From: Hymenobacter sediminicola
GTDB taxonomy: Bacteria; Bacteroidota; Bacteroidia; Cytophagales; Hymenobacteraceae
Assembly: GCF_014250515.1 (NCBI RefSeq)
Contig: NZ_CP060202.1
Span: 741,001 to 805,000 of the forward strand
Direction of reading: 5' to 3'
Length of the DNA stretch: 64,000 nucleotides
Shown here: one piece after another, positions 52,437-61,517 of the stretch
Layout: each line of letters opens with the position of its first letter
Position numbering within the stretch: position 1 is the stretch's first letter
The notes under the pieces: generated by a model
Database searches by the model: none
Seen by the model: the letters and a program-made list of their open reading frames with translations, nothing else
What the model was told of the DNA's origin: nothing
Position numbers and translations under genes: made by a program

Positions 52437-53035
52437 TGGAGGCCGCTTCCGGCCACCCAACTAGGGTCGGGCTGCTATTCGGCTCCTTCAATCCCATCCA
52501 TATTGGCCATTTGATATTGGCCGAGCACATGGCCACGCGCACCAAATTAGATGAGGTGTGGTTTGTCGTGTCGCCGCAGAGCCCTTACAAGGTAGGACAA
52601 GAGCTGCTGCCAGAGGCTGCCCGATTGGAACTGGTACAGGCGGCCATTTCTGATAATGAGCAGCTACGCGTGTCAGATGTAGAATTCCATTTGCCTCGTC
52701 CCAGCTACACCATTGCTACACTGGACGAGTTGCGTCAGCAGCATCCCGCCATTGCCTTTACCCTTCTCATGGGCAGCGACAATCTGGAGGGGCTGGCCGG
52801 CTGGAAGGATGCCGACCGTATACAACAGGAGTTTGACCTATATGTATACCCGCGGCCCGGTCATCCGGTAGATGAACAAGACCTTGGGTCACGTGTGCAG
52901 GTAGTTTCTGCTCCTCTACTAGACATATCCGCTACCTTCATTCGGCAAAGTATCCAGGCAGGACAATCCATCCGATATTTGGTGCCCACAGTTGTTGAGT
53001 CCTTGATCCGACAGCACCACTACTGGGTTACCTAG
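52433..53035 (+). CDS. nadD: Nicotinate-nucleotide adenylyltransferase
   Basis: The 200-residue NadD joins nicotinate mononucleotide to AMP in NAD synthesis. It has the nucleotidyltransferase start GLLFGSFNPIHIGHLILAE, with the HxGH motif at residues 23-26 (HIGH), the substrate part FVVSPQSPYK, the TLDELRQQHP segment, and the ISxTxxR motif as DISATFIRQSI. The start codon ATG at 52433 overlaps the gmk stop. The stop codon lies within the stem of a shared terminator. Confidence 0.97.
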   Translation: MMEAASGHPTRVGLLFGSFNPIHIGHLILAEHMATRTKLDEVWFVVSPQSPYKVGQELLPEAARLELVQAAISDNEQLRVSDVEFHLPRPSYTIATLDELRQQHPAIAFTLLMGSDNLEGLAGWKDADRIQQEFDLYVYPRPGHPVDEQDLGSRVQVVSAPLLDISATFIRQSIQAGQSIRYLVPTVVESLIRQHHYWVT

Positions 53036-53089
53036 AAAGCAAAAACGCCCGCTCAACTTATTGAGCGGGCGTTTTTGCTTTCTAGGTAA
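53028..53089. terminator. Bidirectional terminator, 29-bp perfect arms, overlapping the nadD stop
   Basis: Arms 53028-53056 and 53061-53089 are perfectly complementary around a 4-nt loop. The left arm includes the last codons and the stop of nadD, and the frr stop on the other strand lies only 9 nt away. Both convergent genes can end here. Confidence 0.95.
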
Positions 53090-53097
53090 GGGCTTAA

Positions 53098-53661
53098 TCA
53101 GATGGTCATGATTTCAGATTCCTTCTTGCTCATCAGGCCATCAACCTGCGTGATATAGCTGTCGGTGGCTTTCTGCACCTTGGCTTCCGCATCCTTAATG
53201 GCATCTTCGGAGGCACCATCTTTCAACAGCTTCCGCAACGACTCGTTCACGTCCTTGCGGATGCTGCGGATGCGTACTTTGCCTGCTTCAGCCTCGTTTT
53301 TTACCTGCTTTACCAGTTCACGGCGTCGCTCTTCCGTCATGGGCGGAATATTCAGCCGTACTCCCTCAGCGTCAGACTGTGGGTTCAGGCCCAGGTCACT
53401 ATTCTTGATGGCTTTTACTACTTCGGCAATGATATTCTTTTCCCAAGGCTTGATGAAAAGCGTGCGGGCATCGGGAGTCGAAACGTTGGCTACCTGTGAG
53501 ATAGGCGTGGGAGTACCATAGTAATCAACCCGCAACGAATCGAGCATGGCCGGCGAGGCCTTACCAGCCCGGATACGGCTTAGTTCCAGGTTGGTGTGTT
53601 GAAGGGACTTGCCCATCGACTCTTCGGCTTCGCTCAGGTAAAACTGAATTTCCTCGTCCAT
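53098..53661 (-). CDS. frr: Ribosome recycling factor
   Basis: The 187-residue factor splits the post-termination ribosome together with EF-G. Conserved features are the start of the helical bundle (LSEAEESMGKSLQHTNLELSRIRAGKASPAMLD), LRVDYYGTPTPISQVANVSTPDARTL, and the final helices with PPMTEERRRELVKQVKNEAEAGKVRIRSIRKD. Size is normal. It lies downstream of pyrH, the common order in bacteria. Confidence 0.98.
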   Translation of the reverse strand: MDEEIQFYLSEAEESMGKSLQHTNLELSRIRAGKASPAMLDSLRVDYYGTPTPISQVANVSTPDARTLFIKPWEKNIIAEVVKAIKNSDLGLNPQSDAEGVRLNIPPMTEERRRELVKQVKNEAEAGKVRIRSIRKDVNESLRKLLKDGASEDAIKDAEAKVQKATDSYITQVDGLMSKKESEIMTI

Positions 53662-53762
53662 GTGTGTAAGTGAATTAGAAATTGAAAATCAAAAATCAGG
53701 AATGCAGCCGTAAAAGCCAGTTGTTCAGCCTCGACTTACATCTTACCTGATGAATGATTCGG

Positions 53763-54548
53763 TTATGCTTGCTCAGTGGGAGTGTCTAGGCTAGGTTGCA
53801 GGCTGCTCTGCTTAGCATTCAGGGGCTGCGGCTCCGTTACTTTCATCGTAACCAAGGTGCCTACTGTTTCGCCATCAATCAGCCGTTGCAGGTTGCCTGC
53901 CTTGTTCATATCAAAAACAATGATCGGCAAGTTGTTTTCCTTGCACAACGTGAAGGCAGTCATGTCCATCACGTTCAGGTTCTTTTCCATCACTTCATCG
54001 AAGGTAATGGTTGGATAGCGCACCGCTGATGGGTCTTTCTCGGGGTCGGCAGTATAAATGCCATCCACACGTGTACCTTTCAGCACCACATCCGCCTCAA
54101 TCTCAATAGCCCGGAGCGAAGCAGCAGAGTCAGTGGTAAAGTAGGGAGAGCCAATGCCGGCCCCAAAAATCACGACGCGTCCTTTCTCAAGGTGGCGTAG
54201 TGCCCGTCGCCGGATATACGGCTCACATACCCGTTGAATCGTGACGCCGGATAGCAACCGGGTATTTACATCCAGCTTTTCGAGTGCGCTTTGCAGGGCC
54301 ATGGAATTAATGACCGTCGCCAGCATGCCCATGTAGTCGCCTTGTACTCGGTCTAGGCCAAACGCTTCGGCCTGAACGCCCCGGAAAATGTTGCCTCCTC
54401 CAATTACAACGGCTACCTGAGTGCCCGTTGCAGCTGCTCTCTTGATTTCCTCTGCGTATTGCATCAGCCGGATGGCATCGATGCCGTATTGCTGTTGGCC
54501 CATCAGCGCCTCACCGCTGAGCTTGAGCAGAATTCGTTTATACTTCAA
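53763..54548 (-). CDS. pyrH: Uridylate kinase (UMP kinase)
   Basis: The product has about 261 residues and phosphorylates UMP to UDP. The amino-acid-kinase fold shows [14 protein letters not shown] at the start, [57 protein letters not shown] and [19 protein letters not shown]. No ATG matches the conserved N-terminus; TTG at 54548 gives the expected start. The C-terminus is about 20 residues longer than usual (after [10 protein letters not shown]). It forms the usual pair with frr. Confidence 0.95.
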   Translation of the reverse strand: MKYKRILLKLSGEALMGQQQYGIDAIRLMQYAEEIKRAAATGTQVAVVIGGGNIFRGVQAEAFGLDRVQGDYMGMLATVINSMALQSALEKLDVNTRLLSGVTIQRVCEPYIRRRALRHLEKGRVVIFGAGIGSPYFTTDSAASLRAIEIEADVVLKGTRVDGIYTADPEKDPSAVRYPTITFDEVMEKNLNVMDMTAFTLCKENNLPIIVFDMNKAGNLQRLIDGETVGTLVTMKVTEPQPLNAKQSSLQPSLDTPTEQA

Positions 54549-54688
54549 AATCGGAGGAATTAAGTGAGAAATCGGAAAGGAGCTGGCAGTTGGAATTGTA
54601 ATACCTGTACGATAGGGTTGCCCAGTAGATGCACGACTAGCCAGCACGAAACGGTTCTACTACTTAGCAGATACCACCGCCGTAGCAG

Positions 54689-55192
54689 TTAGGCGAATTG
54701 AATTAGCACCTGGCCTTTGTTGACATTGTCGCGGAGCCCGATTTTGATAGCTGCCACCGTTGCGTCACCGGGCGCCTTGAGTATGTTTTCCATCTTCATA
54801 GCTTCCAGAACCAGCAGTGGGTCGCCTTTCTGTACTGTCTGGCCCGGCTCTACCCGGATATCCACAATCAGGCCCGGCATGGGAGCTTTCAATTCGTTGA
54901 CTTTGCTGACGGCGGCATTGCTCATCCCCAGCTTATCAAGCAGCAGATCAAACCGGTCTTTGGCCTGCAACTCCAGCAGCTGACCGTTAATCTTGAATTG
55001 AAACGTTTTGGCAGTATAGTCTGCCGATACTATTTCGGCCCCATACGAGCGGCCGTCATGCAGAATATGGAAGCGGCCCGGACCTACTACTGCCAAATCC
55101 CACTCAAACGGCTGACCATTGACAGAAACTGCGCCATTGGCACGATAGTCTACATCCCAGAAGTGAGTGGGGCTGGTGCTGACCTGTAGCAT
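54689..55192 (-). CDS. Biotin carboxyl carrier-type protein
   Basis: The 167-residue protein ends in a biotinyl domain with the attachment Lys in LVLEAMKMENILKAPGDA, preceded by LKAPMPGLIVDIRVEPGQTVQKGD. The N-terminal 90 residues form a separate beta-rich part (VSVNGQPFEWDLAVV, TFQFKINGQLLELQAKD). The length and domain plan fit the carrier subunits that accompany acyl-CoA or pyruvate carboxylases in Bacteroidota, rather than the standard AccB. No carboxylase subunit is nearby. Confidence 0.88.
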   Translation of the reverse strand: MLQVSTSPTHFWDVDYRANGAVSVNGQPFEWDLAVVGPGRFHILHDGRSYGAEIVSADYTAKTFQFKINGQLLELQAKDRFDLLLDKLGMSNAAVSKVNELKAPMPGLIVDIRVEPGQTVQKGDPLLVLEAMKMENILKAPGDATVAAIKIGLRDNVNKGQVLIQFA

Positions 55193-55288
55193 AGGGAAGG
55201 GGAGGAGTGAGCGGAAATGGGCTTAAAGATAGGCCAATTCTCAAATAATTTCGGAACTTGAGGACCCATATTCCTAGTGTATTTGCGC

Positions 55289-57880
55289 ATGAAATACCCG
55301 ATTTTCGGTATTCTGAGCCTCGTTCTGGCATGCCAGCTGGAAGCACCAGCTCAGGCGGTTAAGTCTGGTAAGCCCACCAGTAGCAAGGCCGCTACGCACA
55401 AAAAAACCGAGCAACCGGACACGCCTCCCGCTGCTACTGTAGGGGTAGTTGTGCCCTCTTGGTTACCACCCACGCATTCGGTAAAGCCGGCCGCCACCAT
55501 CCTGTATGATCTGCTGGATACCAAGCTCGACGTTCGATTCGACTGGAACAAACAATGGCTGCTCGGAACGGCTGTACTTACGGTTCGTCCGCACTTCTAT
55601 CCACAAAATCAGCTGCTACTTGATGCCAAAGGCTTTGAGGTGAAAAGTGTGAAGCTGCTCAACGGTAACAAGGAGAAAAACCTCAACTACACCTACGACA
55701 AAAAGAAGCTTACCATCAACCTGGACAGAGCCTACTCCCGCACGGAGCCTTGCCAGGTACGCATACAGTATGTAGCCAAGCCCAACGAACTGGAAGCCGG
55801 TGGTAGTGCGGCCATCACGCAGGACAAGGGGCTGTACTTTGTAAACCCGCTCGGTACTGATAAAACCAAGCCTCGCCAGATCTGGACGCAGGGTGAGACG
55901 GAAGGAAGCTCTTGCTGGTTCCCGACCATCGACAAGCCGAACCAGCGGATGACCCAGGAAATCAGCCTGACAGTAGAAGGAACGCTAAAAACGTTGTCTA
56001 ACGGTCTGCTGGTTGGTTCCAAGAAAAACAGTGACGGCACTCGCACCGACACTTGGAAGCAGAGCCTGCCACACGCCCCTTACCTAGCTATGCTTGCCGT
56101 CGGCAACTTTGCCGTCGTGAGTGACACATGGCGCGGCAAGTCAGTTGAATACTACGTCGATCCGCAATATAGCAGCACCGCCAAAGCAGTATTCGGCAAC
56201 ACGCCCGAAATGCTGGATTTCTTCTCGAAGAAGCTGGGTGTTGATTTTCCATGGGAAAAGTACGCGCAGGTAGCCGTCCACGACTTTGTTTCGGGGGCTA
56301 TGGAAAACACTACGGCCGTTACGTTCGAGCAAAGCTTGGTGCAGTTCACCGCTCGTGAGCTGCCCGATGTTGGCTACGATGCCGAGTCTACAGTGGCCCA
56401 CGAATTATTCCACCATTGGTTCGGCGATTATGTCACGAGTGAATCGTGGGCCAACTTGCCCCTGAACGAATCCTTTGCTGATTATTCAGAGCTATTGTGG
56501 GCCGAGCACAAATACGGTGCTGATGCGGCGGCGCTGGTGCAGCAGGAGAAAATGGGCCGCTATTTAGAGGAAGCACAGAGCAAGCGTGAACCTTTGATTC
56601 GGTACCAGTATGCGCAGAACGAGGACATGTTTGACCGCCATTCCTACGACAAGGGTGGCCGGGTCCTGCATATGCTGCGCAAATACGTAGGGGACGAAGC
56701 CTTCTTCACAGCCCTGAACCGCTACTTGACCCAGAACAAATTCTCGGCCTCCGAAATAGCCAAGCTGCGTATTGCCTTCGAAGAAACGACCGGCGAAGAC
56801 CTGATGTGGTTCTTTGACCAATGGTTTATGAAGCGAGGCCACCCAGAGTTGAAAGTAACTCACAGCTTCGCCAATGGCCAGGTAAGTCTACGTGTGCAAC
56901 AGCTGCAAGACTCCACTTTCACCCCAATCTATCGGCTCCCGGTAGGAGTAACGGTGTGGGCCAATAACCAACCAACGGAACACCGCATCGTCATTACCAG
57001 AGCCGATCAAACCTTTCGGCTGCCTTCCTCCCAACGCCCTGCTCTGGTAAAGTTTGATAGCGACGCCCAACTGCTGGCTGAAATAGAAGAGGAACGGAGC
57101 CAGGAAGAACTTCTCTACCAGTTCAGTCACGCGCGCAACTACCTGCAGAAATACGAAGCCATTGACCGGCTTCGTACCAAAGGCGCCGACTTGGCAGTCA
57201 GCAGTATGCTACGAGCCGCTCTGAACGATAATTTCTGGGCTGTGCGTCAAACGGCAGTAGAAGCGCTGCGCCGCTATAAAGGGCCGGAGGGGGAGTCCGT
57301 CCGTAAGGAACTGCAGCGGGTAGCCGCCTCAGACAAAAAAAGCCAGGTTCGAGCCACTGCTCTTACAACGCTGTCTGCTTTCACGAATGAGAACTATAGC
57401 AGCCTCTACCTAACGGCGCTCAATGACAGTTCCTACAAAGTAGTTGGCGCAGCTATTCAGGCGCTGGCCAAAACCCCTACCGCCGATTCACAAGAGAAAA
57501 TAACGGCTTTGCAGGAAACCAAGAGCCAAGAAGTGCTCAGTGCTATTTCTGCCTACTTTTCCTTGAATGGTAGCAGTACTGAGCAGTACCAATGGTTTTT
57601 GCGCCGGCTACCCGATGTAAGCGAGGCGGATCTGTATCGGAGCTATCTACCCAACTTTGCGACATTCATGCTCCGCATACCTCCCATAGAGCGGGAGAAA
57701 GGAATCCAGAAGCTGGAAAGTCTGGCTCGCAATGCCCCCAACAGTATCGTGCGATTGGGTGCCTACCGCGGCTTAAGTATTTTGGCTACCGGCATGCCTA
57801 CTATCAAAACGGTTATGCAGGATATTCGCAGCAAGGAAAAAGATGAGCAGGTGAAGGCCTACTATGCGCTGATGCAATAG
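55289..57880 (+). CDS. M1-family zinc metallopeptidase with HEAT-like C-terminus
   Basis: An 863-residue exported aminopeptidase. After the signal peptide (IFGILSLVLACQLEAPAQA) and a linker comes the N-terminal beta-domain. The catalytic domain shows the exopeptidase motif SGAMENTTAVTF and the zinc site VAHELFHHWFGDYV with the second Glu in LPLNESFADYSELLW (HEXXH-X18-E). The substrate-binding Tyr is probably in DRHSYDKGGRVLHML. Residues from about 610 onward form helical repeats (NDNFWAVRQTAVEALRRY, SQVRATALTTLSAF) like HEAT units. It probably degrades peptides in the periplasm or at the surface. The ATG at 55289 is used instead of a GTG four codons earlier. Confidence 0.95.
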   Translation: MKYPIFGILSLVLACQLEAPAQAVKSGKPTSSKAATHKKTEQPDTPPAATVGVVVPSWLPPTHSVKPAATILYDLLDTKLDVRFDWNKQWLLGTAVLTVRPHFYPQNQLLLDAKGFEVKSVKLLNGNKEKNLNYTYDKKKLTINLDRAYSRTEPCQVRIQYVAKPNELEAGGSAAITQDKGLYFVNPLGTDKTKPRQIWTQGETEGSSCWFPTIDKPNQRMTQEISLTVEGTLKTLSNGLLVGSKKNSDGTRTDTWKQSLPHAPYLAMLAVGNFAVVSDTWRGKSVEYYVDPQYSSTAKAVFGNTPEMLDFFSKKLGVDFPWEKYAQVAVHDFVSGAMENTTAVTFEQSLVQFTARELPDVGYDAESTVAHELFHHWFGDYVTSESWANLPLNESFADYSELLWAEHKYGADAAALVQQEKMGRYLEEAQSKREPLIRYQYAQNEDMFDRHSYDKGGRVLHMLRKYVGDEAFFTALNRYLTQNKFSASEIAKLRIAFEETTGEDLMWFFDQWFMKRGHPELKVTHSFANGQVSLRVQQLQDSTFTPIYRLPVGVTVWANNQPTEHRIVITRADQTFRLPSSQRPALVKFDSDAQLLAEIEEERSQEELLYQFSHARNYLQKYEAIDRLRTKGADLAVSSMLRAALNDNFWAVRQTAVEALRRYKGPEGESVRKELQRVAASDKKSQVRATALTTLSAFTNENYSSLYLTALNDSSYKVVGAAIQALAKTPTADSQEKITALQETKSQEVLSAISAYFSLNGSSTEQYQWFLRRLPDVSEADLYRSYLPNFATFMLRIPPIEREKGIQKLESLARNAPNSIVRLGAYRGLSILATGMPTIKTVMQDIRSKEKDEQVKAYYALMQ

Positions 57881-58018
57881 AAGCACGATAAATAATTCGC
57901 AACTATCTGTAGCTGCTCCTGTATGCTTTTACGCTAAGTAGTCAGTGGGTTAACTGTAGAAGTGCGAGGCATATCGAATCTAGTAACAAAAAATATTGAG
58001 CGTTTTTCAGCCTAGCGC

Positions 58019-58048
58019 TTGACTTGCATCGGAAAGCCACTAATTTTG
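58019..58048 (+). promoter_or_regulatory. Promoter of the tRNA-Tyr/Gly/Thr-tuf cluster
   Basis: TTG at 58019-58021, 19 nt, TAATTTTG at 58041-58048: a full match to the Bacteroidota consensus. It lies 82 nt before tRNA-Tyr. The gap from the M1 gene to here is otherwise empty apart from A/T-rich sequence. Confidence 0.85.
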
Positions 58049-58100
58049 CAACTCAATTCGACACAAGGGCTGCTCAGCAGGCCAGTTTTGAAGAGAGAAA

Positions 58101-58121
58101 TTCTCTGCAGATGGCAGAGAA
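58101..58121 (+). other. Leader hairpin before tRNA-Tyr
   Basis: A perfect 8-bp stem (58101-58108 with 58114-58121) lies 8 nt before the 5' end of tRNA-Tyr, inside the predicted transcript. It may be a processing or boundary structure. Confidence 0.45.
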
Positions 58122-58129
58122 GTGCAACT

Positions 58130-58209
58130 GGGGGCGTCGCATAGCGGCAATTGCGGGTGACTGTAACTCACCTCCTTCGGGTTCAAAGGTTCGAGTCCTT
58201 TCGCCCCCA
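58130..58209 (+). tRNA. tRNA-Tyr (anticodon GTA)
   Basis: An 80-nt class II tRNA: acceptor GGGGGCG with CGCCCCC, anticodon loop CTGTAAC giving GTA, a long variable arm around TCCTTCGGG, and T loop TTCGAGT. CCA is not encoded. Confidence 0.95.
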
Positions 58210-58263
58210 CATTTATGCGTAACGACGGTAGCGAAATAGTCGCCACTTTCGTTATTCGCACAC

Positions 58264-58336
58264 GCGGGAGTAGCTCAGTTGGTAGAGCGGCAGCCTTCCA
58301 AGCTGCAGGTCGCGGGTTCGAACCTCGTCTCCCGCT
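58264..58336 (+). tRNA. tRNA-Gly (anticodon TCC)
   Basis: A 73-nt cloverleaf: acceptor GCGGGAG with CTCCCGC, anticodon loop CTTCCAA giving TCC, and T loop TTCGAAC. CCA is not encoded. It is close in sequence to the tRNA-Gly(CCC) at 29.8 kb. Confidence 0.96.
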
Positions 58337-58404
58337 CAGTACAGTGAAGAAAAGGTAGAAGCTAAACTATCCGCTATTCGTTGTAACTTTGCCAAACAAA
58401 ACCA

Positions 58405-58476
<72 letters not shown>

Positions 58477-58534
58477 CACATTATACCCGATGGTGCAGCA
58501 CGGCTGCTCTGTTTGGAACAGTCTGAAAAGAAAA

Positions 58535-58596
58535 GCGACGTGCAGTCCCCACTAAGCGGAGCTGCGTTTCGCTTTCTTTCAGTATAAGCACGTCGC
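58535..58596 (+). other. Structured leader of tuf
   Basis: 9-bp arms (58535-58543 and 58588-58596) enclose 44 nt that contain a smaller hairpin (about 58555-58575). It occupies the space between tRNA-Thr and tuf and may separate tRNA processing from the mRNA or regulate tuf. Confidence 0.45.
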
Positions 58597-58637
58597 GTTT
58601 TCCTCTTCACAACAAAGTTCCTTTAATCTCCTTTACA

Positions 58638-59825
58638 ATGGCCAAAGAAAATTTTGATCGTTCCAAGCCGCACGTGAACATCGGTACGATCGGGCACGTC
58701 GACCACGGCAAAACCACCCTGACCGCTGCTATCACGATGGTACTGGCGAACAAAGGTTTGGCCGCCAAGCGTGACTTCTCGTCGATCGACAACGCTCCTG
58801 AAGAAAAAGAGCGTGGTATCACGATCAACACGTCGCACGTTGAGTACGCTACCGAAAACCGTCACTACGCTCACGTTGACTGCCCAGGTCACGCTGACTA
58901 TGTGAAGAACATGGTAACGGGTGCTGCCCAGATGGACGGCGCTATCCTTGTGGTAGCTGCTACCGACGGCCCAATGCCCCAGACCCGTGAGCACATCCTG
59001 CTGGCTCGCCAGGTAGGTGTTCCTCAACTGGTAGTGTTCATGAACAAAGTGGACATGGTGGATGACCCCGAGCTGCTCGAGCTCGTGGAAATGGAAATCC
59101 GCGAACTGCTCTCGTTCTACGATTTCGACGGCGACAACATTCCAGTTATTCAGGGCTCGGCTCTGGGTGGCCTGAACGGCGACGCTGCTTGGGTTCCCAA
59201 GATCGAAGAGCTGATGGCTGCTGTTGACAGCTACATTCCGATTCCTGCTCGTCTGACCGACCTGCCCTTCCTGATGCCAGTAGAGGACGTATTCTCTATC
59301 ACGGGTCGTGGAACGGTTGCTACCGGCCGTATCGAGCGTGGTATCATCAACTCGGGTGAGCAAGTTGAAATCCTCGGTATGGGTGCTGAAAACCTCAAGT
59401 CGACCGTAACTGGCGTTGAGATGTTCCGCAAAATCCTTGACCGTGGTGAAGCTGGTGACAACGTAGGTCTGCTGCTCCGTGGTATTGAAAAAGAAGCCAT
59501 ACGTCGTGGTATGGTTATCTGCAAGCCCGGTTCCGTTAAGCCTCACACCAAGTTCAAAGCTGAGGTGTACGTGCTGTCGAAAGAAGAAGGTGGCCGTCAC
59601 ACGCCGTTCTTCAACAACTACCGTCCTCAGTTCTATTTCCGCACCACCGACGTAACCGGCATCATCTCGCTGGGCGAAGGCGTGGAAATGGTAATGCCTG
59701 GTGACAACGTGACCATCTCGGTTGAGTTGATCAACTCGGTAGCTATGGAAAAAGGTCTGCGTTTCGCTATCCGCGAAGGTGGCCGTACCGTAGGTGCAGG
59801 TCAGGTAACTGAAATCACCGAATAG
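58638..59825 (+). CDS. tuf: Translation elongation factor Tu
   Basis: The 395-residue GTPase delivers aminoacyl-tRNA to the ribosome. G motifs are [14 protein letters not shown] (G1), [12 protein letters not shown] (G2), DCPGHADYV (G3), and NKVDMV (G4). Domains 2 and 3 follow ([45 protein letters not shown]). Length is normal. The codon use is markedly uniform, as expected for a highly expressed gene. It lies in a cluster with tRNA-Thr upstream and tRNA-Trp downstream, the usual bacterial order. Confidence 0.99.
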   Translation: MAKENFDRSKPHVNIGTIGHVDHGKTTLTAAITMVLANKGLAAKRDFSSIDNAPEEKERGITINTSHVEYATENRHYAHVDCPGHADYVKNMVTGAAQMDGAILVVAATDGPMPQTREHILLARQVGVPQLVVFMNKVDMVDDPELLELVEMEIRELLSFYDFDGDNIPVIQGSALGGLNGDAAWVPKIEELMAAVDSYIPIPARLTDLPFLMPVEDVFSITGRGTVATGRIERGIINSGEQVEILGMGAENLKSTVTGVEMFRKILDRGEAGDNVGLLLRGIEKEAIRRGMVICKPGSVKPHTKFKAEVYVLSKEEGGRHTPFFNNYRPQFYFRTTDVTGIISLGEGVEMVMPGDNVTISVELINSVAMEKGLRFAIREGGRTVGAGQVTEITE

Positions 59826-59852
59826 TTTCCCTAGTTTCTAGGTAATCAATAC

Positions 59853-59890
59853 AATCCGCTCTCGATTTTTTCGGGGGCGGATTTGTTTTG
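59853..59890 (+). terminator. Rho-independent terminator of tuf
   Basis: A 13-bp stem with two G-T pairs (59853-59865 with 59871-59883) and a T5 loop is followed by TGTTTTG. Its right arm overlaps the -33 element of the next promoter. Confidence 0.75.
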
Positions 59891-59912
59891 TAAATAGAGT
59901 TCCATACATTTG
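59882..59912 (+). promoter_or_regulatory. Promoter of tRNA-Trp-secE-nusG
   Basis: TTTG at 59882-59885, 19 nt, and TACATTTG at 59905-59912, 40 nt before tRNA-Trp. It matches the Bacteroidota consensus and explains a fresh transcript after the tuf terminator. Confidence 0.85.
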
Positions 59913-59951
59913 CAGTCCCAATACAGCACCTCGCTGGTTTGGAGCGCATAC

Positions 59952-60022
59952 ACGGGCGTAGTTCAAGGGTAGAATAGAGGTCTCCAAAACCTTTGATGGG
60001 AGTTCGAATCTCTCCGCCCGTG
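59952..60022 (+). tRNA. tRNA-Trp (anticodon CCA)
   Basis: A 71-nt cloverleaf: acceptor ACGGGCG with CGCCCGT, anticodon loop CTCCAAA giving CCA, and T loop TTCGAAT. No CCA tail is encoded. It lies directly before secE, as in many bacteria. Confidence 0.96.
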
Positions 60023-60087
60023 CTTTAAAGTAAGTTGCTCAACCCGCAGCTTGCGTGAAATCAGAAGCCAATTATCAGGCGACGACA

Positions 60088-60282
60088 ATGGATAAGAAAC
60101 CGAATTACTTCCGCGACACCGTCGAGGAGATGCGCTACAAGGTAACGTGGCCTTCTCTCGAGGAACTCCAGAAGAGTGCCGGCTTGGTGCTCATTGGCTC
60201 GTTGGTATTCGCTGCTGTTGTTGGTCTGATGGACGTTGTGTTCAAAACAGGTCTAGAGGCGTTCTACAACTCATTCCATTAA
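60088..60282 (+). CDS. secE: Preprotein translocase subunit SecE
   Basis: The 64-residue short form has the single C-terminal membrane helix (SAGLVLIGSLVFAAVVGLMDVVF). It is preceded by the conserved amphipathic part YFRDTVEEMRYKVTWPSLEELQKS, where the basic-Val-x-Trp-Pro segment is typical. It clamps SecY in the inner-membrane translocon. The ATG at 60088 is preferred to an upstream GTG-type start at 60055. Position before nusG confirms the call. Confidence 0.95.
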   Translation: MDKKPNYFRDTVEEMRYKVTWPSLEELQKSAGLVLIGSLVFAAVVGLMDVVFKTGLEAFYNSFH

Positions 60283-60294
60283 TCCGTAGCGAAG

Positions 60295-60861
60295 ATGGGA
60301 GAGCTGAAGTGGTATGTGGTTCGTTCGGTGAGCGGACAAGAGAAAAAGGCCAAAACCTATCTCGAAACTGAAATCGGTCGTCACGGCCTGTCGGATTTGG
60401 TTCCGCAGGTATTGATTCCGGCTGAGAAGGTGTATGAGATGCGCAATGGCAAGAAGCGTGTGCGTGAACGGAACCTGTATCCAGGTTACATTATTATCCA
60501 TGCTGACCTGACGCACGGCGAGGTAGACCACATTATCACTAGCACGCCCGGAGTATTGGGCTTCCTGAGTGATAAAGAGGGAAAGGCTGCCAACCAGAAC
60601 ACAAAGCCTATTCCTCTGCGTCTTTCTGAGGTAAATAACATCCTCGGTATTGTAGACGAAGCAGAAGAGCAGACAGCCACGCTGGAAACTCCCTTTGTAG
60701 CCGGTGAACTGGTGAAAATCGTGGATGGTGGCTTTGCTGGAATGCTTGGTACTGTTTCTGAAGTTTTCGAGGAGCGGAAGAAGCTCAACGTAATTGTTAA
60801 AATATTCGGCCGTAGCACTCCAATGGAGTTGAGCTACACACAGGTTGAAAAAGAATCATAG
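60295..60861 (+). CDS. nusG: Transcription termination/antitermination factor NusG
   Basis: The 188-residue protein has the NGN domain (KWYVVRSVSGQEKKAKTYLETE, NLYPGYIIIHADLT, TPGVLGFLSD) and a C-terminal KOW domain (FVAGELVKIVDGGFAGMLGTVSEV). It binds RNA polymerase and links it to Rho or to the ribosome. It starts 12 nt after secE. Confidence 0.98.
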   Translation: MGELKWYVVRSVSGQEKKAKTYLETEIGRHGLSDLVPQVLIPAEKVYEMRNGKKRVRERNLYPGYIIIHADLTHGEVDHIITSTPGVLGFLSDKEGKAANQNTKPIPLRLSEVNNILGIVDEAEEQTATLETPFVAGELVKIVDGGFAGMLGTVSEVFEERKKLNVIVKIFGRSTPMELSYTQVEKES

Positions 60862-60871
60862 TAGAAAGTAA

Positions 60872-60926
60872 AATTGAGAGCTTAGCGCTCAGACGGCTAG
60901 TAAGTCTGGACGCTAAGCTCTCAATT
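60872..60926. repeat. Inverted repeat between nusG and rplK
   Basis: 23-nt arms (60872-60894 and 60904-60926), identical as inverted repeats except two adjacent bases, flank a 9-nt centre. An outer GTAGAA/TTCTAC pair (60861-60866 and 60925-60930) extends it past a bulge. No T-run follows, so it is not an ordinary terminator. Confidence 0.75.
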
Positions 60927-61053
60927 CTACTCTCACAGCCAGAAAACGTCGTCGGTTATCGGCTCCGGACCGGCGGTGCTTCCACTCGGAGCAGTAAACT
61001 AAAACTGAGGATTTTGCGGGTTACGCCGTGACGTCCGAAGCCTTACAAACCAA

Positions 61054-61497
61054 ATGGCCAAGGAAATTAGAGGTTATCTGAAGCTTCAGATAAAGGGAGG
61101 TGCCGCGAATCCCGCGCCACCGGTTGGACCTGCACTTGGTAGCAAAGGCCTTAACATCATGGAGTTTTGCAAGCAGTTCAATGCTCGCACCCAAGATAAG
61201 GCCGGCCAAGTTTGTCCTGTACTCATCACCATGTACACCGATAAGTCGTTTGACTTTGTGGTGAAGACTCCTCCGGTGCCGGTGCTCCTCATGGATGCTG
61301 CCAAGCTCCAGAGCGGTTCGAAAGAGCCGAACCGTAATAAGGTAGGGTCGGTATCATGGGACCAAGTGCGTACTATCGCCGAGACGAAAATGCCGGACCT
61401 CAATGCCTTCAAGGTAGAGTCGGCAATGAAGCAGGTGGCTGGTACGGCTCGCAGCATGGGCATCACCATCTCGGGTACTTCTCCCTTTGCTGAATAA
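61054..61497 (+). CDS. rplK: 50S ribosomal protein L11
   Basis: The 147-residue L11 has the Pro-rich start [31 protein letters not shown], the segment [18 protein letters not shown], and the C-terminal rRNA-binding domain with [25 protein letters not shown]. It forms the GTPase-associated region of the large subunit. It opens the rplK-rplA-rplJ-rplL run. Confidence 0.99.
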   Translation: MAKEIRGYLKLQIKGGAANPAPPVGPALGSKGLNIMEFCKQFNARTQDKAGQVCPVLITMYTDKSFDFVVKTPPVPVLLMDAAKLQSGSKEPNRNKVGSVSWDQVRTIAETKMPDLNAFKVESAMKQVAGTARSMGITISGTSPFAE

Positions 61498-61517
61498 TCT
61501 AACGACGGAGAAGACAC

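Noticed and set aside
58024..58261. Short open frames around tRNA-Tyr
   Set aside because: They run through the tRNA gene and its leader and show no protein signature.
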